A stretch of DNA of 64,000 nucleotides from Paracentrotus lividus (taxonomy: Eukaryota; Echinodermata; Echinoidea; Camarodonta; Echinidae): positions 30,156,654 through 30,220,653 of the forward strand of contig CALNVZ010003433.1 of assembly GCA_940671915.1 (NCBI GenBank), given 5' to 3'. This document shows positions 1-12,900 of this stretch, piece after piece (within the stretch, counting starts at the first letter, position 1; every line of letters begins with the position of its first letter). The translations under genes and the position numbers were made by a program. The notes under the pieces are model-generated. The model had not been told where the DNA came from, searched no databases, and saw only the letters and a list, made by a program, of their open reading frames with translations.

Positions 1-1396
1 ACGGGACGGACGTACGGACGGACGGACGGACGGACAACCCGAAAACATAATGCCTCCGGCACCACCTTCGGTGGCGGAGGCATAAAAAGCTCATATCCTC
101 AACTATTATTTGACACCAAAAAGTCCAAAAATGATGCATGCTTCAATAACAATGCTCACTTTTGTGAAAGACACAAAAACGAGGCTGCGCAGGAATTCGC
201 TATGCATTTAGCACCTGCTTCGATTTAAACGCCATGAGAGATCAAAAGCAATAATGGCGTGGATCGGCTAACAAAGACAAAATAAACCAAAAGTCAGAAA
301 TAAACATCAACATTATGTAAAAATGTAATTGACAACCTTTCTGTATATAAAAAAGAAAGAGATCAGGCGCAATGTCGATCTGGCGCTACTCAGTGCCTAC
401 CAAGACCACTATCTATTGGGCAAAAATAATTTCTGTTTCGGACAACAAGAATTTCAAGCTGAAGCTGCTATCTTTTTTTAAATTTTTTTTGCTTCGATTA
501 AAACCAATCTAATATCAGGGTGGACCTCCTCTAAACAGAAGTGCTAAATAGGTGAATTTGGTCAGCCCATGAAAATAAGTTAGCGAGGAGCAGGGAGGGG
601 GTGGACTAATAAATACAAGGATGAGATCTTTACCATTTGATTGTCTCTCTGGTCTCTCTAGCAGGGCACCTACTACCTCAAGGGCAAACACACGATAGCC
701 AATCTAAGAGAGAGGAAGGCAGATATATTGAGAGAGGAGACAGAGAAAGAGAGGAAGGTAGATATATTGAGAGAGGAGACAGAGAAAGAGAGGGGGAAGT
801 ACATGTATAGTGAGAAGAGTGGGGTGCAGAAAAGAGGGAGGAGAGAGAGATGGGAAGAGAGGATGGGAAAGGAGATGAAATGAAATGAGAAAGAAAAAGA
901 ACCACAAAATACATTTACATTCAATAACATAAAACGGAAATCAAATCACCTTCAAGAAAAACTTTATCCCCTTGAACCAATAATACTGCCACTGTAAAAG
1001 GTAAAGGATCCATAACACCTTAATCACACAACCGCTACAGTGGATTCCATGACAATTCCTACGGCGACAATTGCTTCGTTGCAAATTACATACACTATGC
1101 GAATCCCCAACTTCAACCTTGAGCTTAACAATATACCCTACCCTAAACCAATTGCTTCCCTACCCCTAATGCTATATATTAGACGACAAGCCCGGAGCAA
1201 TTGTCATAGGAGAAAATGTTGTGTCACCCTACAGTGACATAACAAGTTGAGAATAGTGAAAGAATTGAGAAGAAGTAGATGAACAATAATCCTGTCATCA
1301 TTACTCTGGAAGATTCCAGACAGCAAAGTAAGACAAAACCAAAATGTTAATACTAAAAACAACTAAAATAAAATAATTAATCTAAACTTATATTAC
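1..1396. other. NCAPD3 intron 8 (partial): repeats, no exon seen
   Basis: Positions 1-88 are the tail of a dispersed repeat: GGAC-rich tetranucleotide run, then a short hairpin (GCCTCCGG...CGGAGGC). Positions 88-222 match the reverse complement of 26074-26201. Positions 690-900 are a purine-rich tract containing a tandem duplication of about 46 bp (GATATATTGAGAGAGGAGAC units from about 722). I see no further NCAPD3 exon. Confidence 0.6.
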
Positions 1397-1595
1397 CTTT
1401 GCATTTTTAGAGTAAAGGAAAAGCCACTGAACAAAGCTTGCTTCATGCTCGGCCGGGATTCCTGCCAGGATCCGTGCGATGGTGTGCGAGGCTCGGGTAC
1501 GGTACTCCACCTTATCAGGTACTTTAACACACATGTGCTGAAGAAGAACTCGGATGCATGGTAAAGACTTCTCACCCACCTCTTTACACATATGA
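1397..1595 (-). CDS. NCAPD3: NCAPD3 exon 8
   Basis: A 199-nt exon, acceptor GTTTACAG and donor GTAATA, ending in phase 0. CIRVLLQHMCVKVPDKVEYR and FVQWLFLYSKNAK correspond to [20 protein letters not shown] and FIAWLYKYSRSSK in human NCAPD3. This is the strongest single match for the gene. The next exon is expected left of the window. Confidence 0.95.
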
Positions 1596-4500
1596 CTGTA
1601 AACCAAACATGATTCATGGTTAGTGGGACTGTGTGTTGGTGAAAGACAAAGAGTAACCGAGAGATTAAGAAAGAGACAGTAACAGACTGCCAAGAGGTGC
1701 TTTCACTCCAACCTGGACATTTCTCACATCAAGTTGAATTATTTATAGGTCTGGAAATGTGCTCAAAATAAAATTTTCAAACTCTAAAAAAAGGCTCCTT
1801 TTTGAATTTCAAAGTGGCTCCAAAGAGTCTGATAACATTTCTTTATATCAACATAACTTGGTTTATAATACAAGTATTCATGTTTAAAAAGCAAGATTAC
1901 TTCCAAAAGGGTCGGATTCCTTCATCTGCTGAGTAGACTTTTGGTCGCAACGTCGATGTAACAGACAGATTCGCATTCTTTTAATTGTGCCATTTACCTT
2001 GTTAGATTTTTTAGAATTGCAATGCTATTATTGCCCTGAGAAAGTGCTCAGGCATCAAGGAATTTACTGAATCTGGGAAAAATGACTAGCCGAACAACAT
2101 TTACAGTCTACGTCTGTTCCGCAAGGACAAAGAATGTCTACTACTAGAATAACTTACTCGGCAAAGGCCTCTGCATGGTCCTTCATCTGTTGAATATGCT
2201 TTGGTATAGTTGTAGAGGCAACAGACTGGTTCTCACCAATCAGCATGAGGATATTAGGAAGAAGATACTTGAAGACCTGTAGAAAAAAAGAAAAGGAGTT
2301 TATTCTATTGTTGTTAGCGTTGTGTAGCAATTAACCTATCAAATCTATCATTTAACCAAAGCCAGGTCTTCGCCCACAACCGGGATAAATGGAGGAATAT
2401 AGTACACCATTCTCTCCAGCAGTGCCCCTACAACCCAGGAGGGTTATGGGTGCAGTAGGCAGTAAGTACTAATGAGGATTGATGTAGATATTAGTGTAAC
2501 TGCAATTGTTTGGAATTGCAGTATATGTTTGTTTTGATTTTGGGATGTATGGGGCTGTAAATTGCTTCAAAAAGATTACCAATCATACATGTGCATGTAG
2601 CATGGAAGAGGGTATGAAATCGTAGCATTCCTAGCATGGCCACGCAAGCAAGATTTCTAATCATAATATGGTAGAGGGTACATGAGATAGTACTGATCAT
2701 TCCATGACCAGGCAAGGGAGATAATAATCGTAGTATGAGAGAGGGTATTACCATTCGTAACATGTGAGATGTTTCTCCATGTGATCCAGAGCACAGAGCC
2801 TCCAGACCAGCGTAAGCTAACTGACTAATGCTGTAGATATTGTCCAAGGAACTGAAGAACAAAAACAGTTCAAGCGGGGTTATAGTTTTGGTAAGATTGA
2901 ATAATATTAATCTTGGCGGTCTGTTTTTATACACTCCAACTATAAAAACAGGGAAAGTGACTGTTATACAAATATTTACACTTTGACTATTTGTAAAGAT
3001 TTGAATTTGACCGTTAGAGCAGATGTAGTGCCCTTTAATAGCTTTCATATTATTTCCCTTAGGCATTCAAAATGATCATTTCATAGATTTAGCTCATCTA
3101 GTAGTCCCATATATAAAAAAAAATGAAATTGTTTGATTAACTTGATTAACTCTCAGCTAGATGCTGCATCACAACAGTTTTTGAAAATTTCAGTTAATGT
3201 ATCATTTTCTTGCAGACTGTAGCTGAATTGTGAAAGAACCATTTGTGTGATGTCTACCATTAATTAATAATAGTTACCTGCTGAGTGTACTTGTGGAAGA
3301 AGCTTATTGGGTTCTTTATTGTTTACCTTTTGTTACCAAAGTGACCTTCCCAGCCCTGTTCAGAAGGGACTCTGCTGATCTCAGCTAGGCGCTGCATCAC
3401 ATGCTCTATAATCTCCTCAGAGCTCTTCAGAGGGACATTCCTCAGCAGGAAAACAACTTCCTATCAAAACAAAGGAAGTATTACAAAATACAGTATTTTA
3501 CAAAAGTTACCATTGAAAGCAAAGATTCTATTATCTTCTTCTTCTTCTTGAGTCCTTTCTCTCAATGTTCCTATCAATTAAATTTGCCATAGACCATAAC
3601 TACCATGGAGATGTTGATCAACCACCAATCAAAACCCAGTATTTCATGAAAGTTACCATTGATGGCAAATTTACTATATTATGTAAGAGCATCTGGGCGA
3701 TTTGTTTGATTGAAAACAGATTAAAGGTAATACATATACCCACTGACAGAGATGTTACAGGGGTGATATTCACTCCTGAAAAAAATAGACATATTCACTC
3801 TTGAAAAAAAAATAGACTTAAAGGGGACCAATACCCAAGGAAATAATAATTTTTATAAGAAAGAGCACAATCAGAGGAGCAATTTAAAACAAGATGAATC
3901 CTCGACCGCGCACGGTCGATATTTATGCCTCCGCCATTGCCAGATCAGAAATATACAGCACATTCATCTATTGATTTTCCTTTAAACAAAGACATCTTTG
4001 ACCTTGACCTTTGACCTTGTGACCCCAAACCTTATTAGATCATAGTCCCTATTAAATTTTTGACCTGCACACTCCAAAATATAATAAGATCGTCTTCATA
4101 TGGCAATAACTAACACAATACATGAAATTTCACAATTTGACCTCTGTGACCCTTGACCTTTGACCTACATACTCCAAAATCTAATCAGATCATCTTCCTA
4201 TGGTGATACATACCATCCTCAAGTTTGAAGTTGATATCTCAAGTGGTTCTTGAGATAATGTGATAACGAGCTTAACACATGGAATTTCATAATTTGACCT
4301 CTGTGACCCTTGACCTTTGACCTACATACTCCAAAATCTAATCAGATCATCTTCCTATGGTAATAAATACTATCCCGAAGTTTGAATTTGATATCTCAAG
4401 TGGTTCTTGAGATATCGCGATAACGAGCAAACGGGACGGACGTACGGACGGACAACCCGAAAAGGTCCATTCCACGCAAAGTGGTCCTGGGTCTTGAAAA

Positions 4501-6826
4501 TTAAATTTTGTTTTTCTTGGCTAAATTGGGTATTTTCTTGATGTATGGTATCCAGACTGTCAAAAAACGGTAACAACATTTAATCTACTGGTATTGACTG
4601 GCTGTAGGAGGAGTAGAGCGCAAGCTTTTTATTTTACTCAAAATAGATGAAACAAACAGTTATATTAAATAATGATTATTTATCATAACCCATACTAAAA
4701 ATACTTCAATGAACAAGCTTTGGCACATTTAAGTACCATATTTTTGGAAAACAAGCACTTTGCAACCTTAAAGTGCATGCTGTTAAAAAAAATATTTGTT
4801 GCACTTTGGTCTAATTAATATGTACAATACGTAACAAAAATAAAGCATTTTTATTCGTGGGGAAAAGAATTGTCCTCTTAAGAAACAAGATATCTCAGAT
4901 TTAAAGTTAGAATCCATCATCCAACATTATGCAACAATGAAATATCTACTGTTTAGGTCCTCTGGTCTCAAAATCACTTTTAAATTGTGTAACATACGTA
5001 ACGTTATGTATGTTACATGACTACAGAAAGGAAGATATGGTCTCCAAAGGCAAATCTAAGCAGGGCATACTGATGTTTGCACTAAATAATGTACTAAAAT
5101 TAGTTTCAATGTGTTTTAAAGCCACACACTTGCATACTTCATGGAAATTGACCAATCTCTTGATTAATTGCAGATACTGTCTAATAAAGTGTACGTATTC
5201 ACAAAATTTCTCTTTGTGGAGAAAGGAGTTACCTCTCAGAAAGGCAAGATCTTAGATATAAAGTTAGAATTCATGTTCCAACATATAACACCATGTACAT
5301 GTCTAAATTTTGTGTTCATCTAGTCTCAAAACCCAGATTGTGAATTGTGTAACATACGTAACGTTATGTATATTACACAGTTCGGGAGAATTATTGAGAC
5401 AAGAGAACATATGTTTTACACATTTTTTGTTGCATTATGATAGAACAAGGATTCTAACTTGAAATCTAACATCTGAGGGTCATTTTCTTTTTCTCCTACA
5501 AATGAAAAGTGTAGTATTTTGTAACATACGTAACACAGCACTGACCAAAATGCAAATAATACTTGTTATGAAGGAATTTTGTATTAACGGTGAAAAAGTG
5601 TTTGTTTTCCAGCATTATATATAATCCATTCTTGAAAAAAAATGCTATATGGATGGTTTCCTACTTGCCTATGTCAGACGCGAAAACACACGTAACACTT
5701 CTTTGTAACATACGTAACGCTGAGTTCAACTGATTTAACTGAATTCCTTGTCAAGAATACCCAAACCCTTTAGTTCTGAAATTGTGCAACACTAAAGCAT
5801 GCCATATCAAAAAGTATTTATTTTCGATGACACACTTCACAGAAATCTGGCTTTTTCTGAAAGGTGTTTAATTTTTTTTTCTGTGCGAATGTAAACACAC
5901 GTAACGCACTTAACCTCCTCCTTGCACAAAGTCTGTGAAAGGCAAGGGACTTTTGTCTGTTTTTTCTTGAAGAGTGATTACCAAAGACCATTTTAAATGC
6001 ACAGCCTTATGAAAGGGGTTTTACAAAAGAAATATGGTTAGAAATGCACTTGGAAAACCCTTCTGAGTGTAACACACGTAACGTGGAATGGACCAAAACA
6101 TGATGCCTCCGCACCACCTTCTGGTGGCGGAGGCATAAAAAGTTTCATCAAAATCGGATATCAAATAAGAAAGTTATGGAAGTTTGAAAAGTCTCGTTTT
6201 ACCTTCTATGGGCATCCCAAACTGGCAACATTGGCTTCAAAATGGCCGATTTTATGGACAACTCTCCATTTGTTTGTACACAAATTTCAGATTTTCCCCA
6301 TTTTCTTTCAAAATATGTCTTATTTTACTACTACGCTCAAAATATGTCATGGAAAAATATATTTCACACAACATATGTTGAGCTCAGAAGAGGGTAAGAC
6401 ATATTTTGAAAGAAAATGGGGAAAATCTGAAAAATTCTGTGTAAAAAACAAATGGAGAGTTGTCCATAAAACGGCCATTCTTTGAAGCCGACGTTGCCAA
6501 TTTGAGGATCCCCATAGAAGGTAAAACGAGACTTTTCAAACTTCCATAACTCTCCTATTTTACAACTGATTTTGATGAAATTTTTTTAATTGCTCCTCTC
6601 ATTATGCTCTTTCCTATGAAAGTGATTATTTCCTTGGGTATTGGTTTCCTTTAAGGGAGAAAGCGAAGAGACCAAGGCGGGAAGGGTGTGGGAGGGGGTG
6701 TCTCCGCTCACATGGTAGGGACTTTTTATATTTTGGGACTTTAAATTGTGCAATTTTGTGCATACCTGAAGAAAAAAAAAAAGAAAAAAGAAAAAAGAAA
6801 AAAAGAAAAAAGAAAAAAGAAAAAAG

Positions 6827-6900
<74 letters not shown>

Positions 6901-9900
6901 AAAAAAGAAAAAAGAAAAAAAGAAAAAAAGAAAAAATAAATAAATAAAAATCGGAATTCTGATTTAAATCGGAAGAATATCACTCCCGGATGTTAGAAAT
7001 GGGCTTTCCTTAGACCAATATTCATGCAATTCACAAATGCACAACCAATATACCAATGAAAAAGACCATACACTGAAAAAAATATTACATTCTTTGCTTT
7101 CAAACAGATATTTTGGGTTCTCGCCCCCTTCATTTTCATTTGATAATGTAAACTGTATCCGATCAAGATTTAAATCAAATTGCATATTTGTGTTTGAAGG
7201 AAATAAACGTGATTTGCAATCAATCAATCAATCAATTTCTCCTGTACTAATCTATTACAATTTGGTTTCTTTTTTCTCTGCCTGGTCAAGGATTCATTTA
7301 AGATCCTACCTTGATAGCATGGAAGATAGCCCTACAGATGCGATCCACTTCATGCGTTGTCAAGGAGACCACCTCCTCCATATCCTCTTCCTCCTCCTCA
7401 TCCTCCACCATCGCAGCGGTCCTCTGAGATGGAGGCAGGTTTGTGTTGAGACGACGGGACTTCTTCCCACCTCCCCCTTGAGAAGCCTGAGGCCGGCTGG
7501 GCTCTGGGCGTTTCCGTTTGTTGCCGTCCATCTTAGGCCATAGTTTGAAGATGTTCAGGGCTTCCTCAAAGAGCATTGGCTGCTGAACACGGTATGCACC
7601 GCTACCTAAAAGGTGAGAGAAAATTTGTTAATATTTTATTCAAGGAGACTATGCTTATATCATGTTGTTCCACAACTCTTGCTAGCTTTTAATCGTCAAT
7701 ATTTTATCACTCTTTCTTTCAGCTATTTCTGTAAAGTTCAAGCTATCCATCTACAGCGCTTTTCTATGTCCCAGGAATCTTAATCTGTCTTGATGTTATC
7801 TGTATCTGTATCCAGAAATGATAATAATAATCCCTCTTGGCTTCAAACTTCTCTTATTTTTTATTCATAAGCAGAGTGTGTAGCAGGTCTATGTGTAACA
7901 AGATACAGAAACACTTCTTTCTGAATCAAGATATCTCTTCAATGAATACACACTTGTGAAAACAATAAACAAGAACTATATGTATGTAGAGTAAGCATTC
8001 AAATCTGTATAATATACAGATTCGAATATATTATTGCTAAACTAAAGAGAAGCAGAAAAATATAATACAGGAATGATTAATGCAAAAAATATCTACGAAT
8101 TGGTCCAAGGTATTGGGGGCCATTTAGGTTTGCTAGCAAGATCAGGGTGAAGAGCCCCTGGGTTTTGGCCGAGTGGTAAAGAACAAAACCTGCACTTTCG
8201 CTAAATAAAATATGCACATTAAAGCTTTTTTTAATTAAAGTTTTAAATGTCAAAAGTTAAAAACAAAACAATTTTTTTTTTGTAATAAAAACAAGCAAAT
8301 CAGAATTATAATTTAATTCTGGAGTAAATAATACCTGACATTAGGGCATTAATTTAAAGTAGACAACTGGAGAGTCAAAACTGCTTTTAATTGCAACAAA
8401 ACTCATACCACTGCAACAAAAAATCTTTACTGATTCAGAATATCTAAACCCCTTGTCAATATCTGTTTTAGATCGGGAGTTATCACCTTTCAAAGAAGGG
8501 CCCCCATTTTCAGACTTCAGCGGTACCCCTCAAGGGCGTCGAGATTATGACGTCACAGCGTGGGCACCCGTACCGTGTCCACTGTATGCACGTATCCTGT
8601 ACTGTGCTATATCGCGTACATTGCACATTCTGATTCTTGAAAACTTTGTTTCTCTCTTCTCATCTCATGCTTCACCCCAGGCCCTGACTAACTGGTCAAA
8701 AGTGATATATCTTAAGCCGACTGTTCCTCTATCATTTGTCTATATATTTAAGTTAAGCCGTTCCAATAATGTATTCTTTTTCATTATATTAAAATATAAT
8801 TGAAAATAGGCCTATACTCAGCACGAGAGTGAGTGAAAAAAAAGGTAATCAAACAAAGTGACATTGTTTTCATTGTACTGTTCAAATCACACTTTTAGTT
8901 TTGTTGTCATGACAAATTATTATTGCAAGTTTATCATAATCTTGAATTTGTTCATTTGGTTTTGTAAGTCTTTATATTATTGTGAAGATCCCGAGATATT
9001 TTCATCCGTTAGCTATAACAATAATTCATCCAAACTTTCGGATGGAATTGCTCCTTAGTTCTTCAGTTACAGTATTATGCTAATGTGAACTTTTTTTCAT
9101 GGTTTTAGATATTGTTCAGAATGAAATAACATTATTTTGTAGATTCGACCTTGTTGCAATGAATTTGACAGATTTTGCATTCGTGATAAAAGCAGCAGTC
9201 TTACGAGAGACGACTGTATATTCCATCCGCTCCTGCCTGAGTGACACTACCCCATCCCGTTGTGTGTGTAAGAATAAGCCAAACTAAATTAGTAGACTGT
9301 AAATATTGCAAACAATTCAATGCTTACATAATTGATTCTTAAATATTCTGTTTCTTCAGTATATATTGATTTTATTTTAAGGACGTTTCTGGTCTTTTAG
9401 CCATTGAATTTCGATAAATAAGGAATTTTGGAGGAAATGTGACATGACCACCTTGTCAAACTAATGATGGTAGTGTTAATGATGGTAGTGTTAATCCGTG
9501 TAAGTTAGTTGGGAAAGTCATGATGGTGGCATGATTATATTTTGCTCCAAAACCTTATTTGGAGGGATTCAGATTAAGAAAAAAATCATATTAAAATCAA
9601 TATAGATTCAACACAGAATAAGTCTTCTTAATAATGAAGTCACTGTAAATTTACGTGGAATTTTAAGCATTATATCTCCCAATGTCAATGGGCAAATTAA
9701 ACGCTTCACCAACAACCGACGGGCCGCACCGTTCCCGGCCCCTCGGTGAGAGATGAGCAAGGCAATTCGTGCTTTTACTATGATTGCAAACTCTTCAAAA
9801 ATCTATCGCAGCAAGTTCAAATCTACAAAATAATCACAATCGTTAACAATGTCTCAAAACACGATATTCTAAGGATATACAACCCTGTATGATTTGTCCA

Positions 9901-12900
9901 ATGTTGTAATCAGTTGTGATAAAAGAGCCATATTAATCCGAGACACAGCAGCTATAGCAAGCTAGTACAGTGCGAGCAATGTGTTTACGTGTATGCATAT
10001 AGGTATGCATGCATTGCATAATACCGTATGCATCAAGCTAGCTGCGCACGCAAACTCATATCAGCTGGCTATAAATATTGTTCGAGCTGTCCAAGGTGTG
10101 ACGTCACAAACCAGGAGCTCATCCGCACGCAGAGCGGCCCATTTGGGGGCGGATTAAACAAAAACACTAAAAACCATTTAAAGCTATTTCTGAGAGCTTC
10201 AAGTCGTTTTCAGCATGTCATTCGTATAAACGAAGGAAAATCTATTCAGTAACATGTAATCTGGCCATTATTAGCAAATATTGTGTATTTTCTCCGTGTG
10301 TCTACTTTAAGAAGGCCAGGGTGAGACTAAAACAAAAAGGTAAAACAATTATATTTTTTTCATAACTGCTACATGGGCAAATGGCCCAGTTCTGAGCAGA
10401 TACATTACCTGGTATCTCAAGAAGTAAGATGTAGAGATGGGCAGCTGCAATTGCAATTTCTCTCTCTACAGCTGAGGACAGAAGGCTGTCCACCCTGTTC
10501 ATGAAATGGTGAAGTCCAGCCAGAAGGGCCCTAGGCACAATGCCATTCTCACAAAGAACGTTCCAAAATCCTAAAACAGGGATGAGAGAACAAATGGCAT
10601 CATCACATTATAAAATAACACAATGCAGTTCTGTTTCAGGGGGAAAAATCAAATTACACCGAGTCATTCAGTACAAAAAAGTTTGCATATTGCAAATTAT
10701 TGATAATCTAGATGAAATGGTAAATAGGCAATTAGACCCAAAAGGAAAGATGAACTTGTGACAAATTGGAATTAGACCATGTGGGATAAGGACAAAGTGG
10801 GATAAGGACAAAGGGGCATAATAGTCAAAGTGGGTTTAGACACATTGGTAATTTACCCATGTATCTGGGGAAAACTATACTAGACCACAACAATAATTTT
10901 GTGTATAACCAGAGGTGTGTTCTTCTTGCATCATGAGTGTCTGAAAAAATGTTGAGTGCACCGAAATCATTTAACAATGGCGTACGACTCTCATACATGT
11001 GAGACCAGGTGGGACTACCTCACAACTCATTTAGATTCCGTAAACAAATCAAGCAATTATCAAATCTGAATGAACAAAGGAAAGGAAAAAGTAGCTAAAG
11101 AAATTACAGCAACCAAAATCGTATATACCTGCCGCATTGTTACCTTGTGGAAGGGTAATAACATCCACCCTAGCCCAGGGTGTACAACAATCTATGGCAT
11201 CCTTCAGTGAGGTCAGTAGTTCACGGTGGTTCGACCAAGATCGCTGGACTGCTTCTGGAATCTCTGGATTCTCGATGAAGTCGCTGTCCCACACAGCATT
11301 TACCCATTCTGGTTTGGAGACAACAGAAAAATAATATCAAATCAGCTAAAGTTTTTAATGTCAAAATAATGGAATAAAACAGTGACAAAACTAATTAATT
11401 TCTTAGTCCATACAATCACAATACTTGGCGGATGACTATCTTCATTCTTCATGATGACCACAAAGCAAAATAATAGCCTCTGACTTGCCGTTCTCTTAAA
11501 CGAGTAGTAATCCAGCATCATCATCAGCGACTCGATAGTATTTTTTTTATTTTTTTACAGTCGGAGCAAATCAAAGGCATCAAACAAGGTTCAAAAAAGG
11601 AAATGGACTGGAAATGCTTTTGTAACATTTAGATCTAGATCTATAGGCCTATGTAGAATCTAGGTTTAAGGATATTATCCGTTTGCATGATAAATGTTTT
11701 ATTGTAATAATGATATGGACTAGGTCTAGGCCTATTTTTAAAATAATTACTAGGGGGCCTACTTTTTATGGTTGTAAACTTGTCAAATTTCAGCCTAACA
11801 GCTGCGACGATGAAGATTAATAAAAACCAATTCAATTCAATTAAAAATTTGAGAAATTTCTTGAAATGCATGCATTATTTAGAAAGAGCTGGGCACAAGT
11901 TCCTTTTGCGACAGCCACCCAGTTTGAAAAATAAAAATGGAAATGGTTAATAATATTTTAAACATGTATATCTATATACACATAAAACATGATTGGGAAA
12001 GCTGTAGATTTCTATCTTTTTTTTTAACCAACGAAAAGCTGTAAAAAGTTTCAAAAATCCTAATTCATAATTAAAAAGAAAATACAATTTGCAGTTTATT
12101 TAGTCAAAAAAGACATCAAGGAATACTCTAGAAAGCAGGAGTCGAACTTGTCCCTGGCACTGTCTCACTCCCCCACCACAGAAGCCTCGGCTACACCAAC
12201 AAGAAAACATATAGACTTTCTCTAGATTACTAAAACTAAACTGCCAAGGACTACTAGGCCTAGGCCCCCTACCGCTTTTCAGATTTTGTGAACGTGGATT
12301 GTGGTCTTGTCTTGTGTAGACCTAGATCTAGATCTACTGCACTTTGTGATTTATTGAAAAAATTTAAAATTTTGAATGCAAGACGAAGCCTTGAAGTTCA
12401 ATCATAATAATTAACATTTAAAGGCCCTCGCAAGTCGGAGATCGTGGGGAATGCGCGTTTTTCTTGAGCTCCATTGACTCATACACAATCTACAGTGAGG
12501 CTTACGCAAGGGTCGGCCTACTGGGGATTAACATTCGGACAGCACGAACATGACGAAGGTGACCGAATTGAGTCAGTCAATAGGGTGAATAGCTTCGGAT
12601 TAGTTTATAGACTCTCAACGGGTCTCTTCGTATTAATTCAAAGAGAGGACTTGTATAATGCTCCATTTAAAAAACAAACATTGGTTAGATTTACTTTGGA
12701 ATTCTGGTTAGTTAGTCTAGCCATGAAGGATTAGCTCCAGACGGGTTGGCGCTGAAGATTACGTAACACGGCTCAGGCTCTGATTGGAATGTTATTATTT
12801 CATCCGAGATAAGGTGATTTCCCCATGTTTTATCAATTGTACGTCCCTTTAATATTAATCTAGATCTAACATAGGCTAAAATTTGTCTGAGTACAAAGTC

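Larger units (their letters stand above)
1596..3326. other. NCAPD3 introns 5-7 (non-coding portions)
   Basis: Between exons 5 and 8 the introns (1596-2157, 2277-2751, 2852-3326) are 475-562 nt, AT-rich and free of recognisable mobile elements. They are compact compared with the transposon-filled introns 1, 3 and 4. Confidence 0.6.
3889..6138. mobile_element. Element B: GGAC-tail repeat inserted in element A
   Basis: Compared with the copy at 19838, element A is interrupted after AGGAGCAATTTAAAA and resumes at GTTTCATCAAAATCGG. The insert has three degenerate tandem units of about 150 bp (around 4000, 4150, 4310) containing TGACCTTTGACCT and CTAATCAGATCATCTTCC, then GATATCTCAAGTGGTTCTTG, a GGAC-repeat tail (4433-4452), and the GCCTCCGC...GCGGAGGC hairpin at 6103-6135. 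The same tail opens the window at 1-88, so this is a dispersed family. Boundaries are accurate to a few bases. Confidence 0.7.
3818..6654. mobile_element. Outer foldback MITE (element A) with TTAA target duplication
   Basis: The ends read TTAAAGGGGACCAATACCC and, inverted, TTAAAGGAAACCAATACCC, followed by further inverted similarity (CCCAAGGAAATAA). TTAA at both borders is compatible with a piggyBac- or Kolobok-type target duplication. The right part is a long hairpin: 6131-6345 is the inverted copy of 6380-6590, each arm about 210 bp, around a loop near 6345-6380. Its left terminal segment is cut off from the hairpin by a 2.2 kb insertion (element B). A second, left-truncated copy of the family is at 19838-21015. 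Non-autonomous; no transposase seen. It lies in NCAPD3 intron 4. Confidence 0.8.

Noticed and set aside
6741..6983. Lys-rich and Phe-rich ORFs
   Set aside because: They are translations of an A/AG homopolymer tract.
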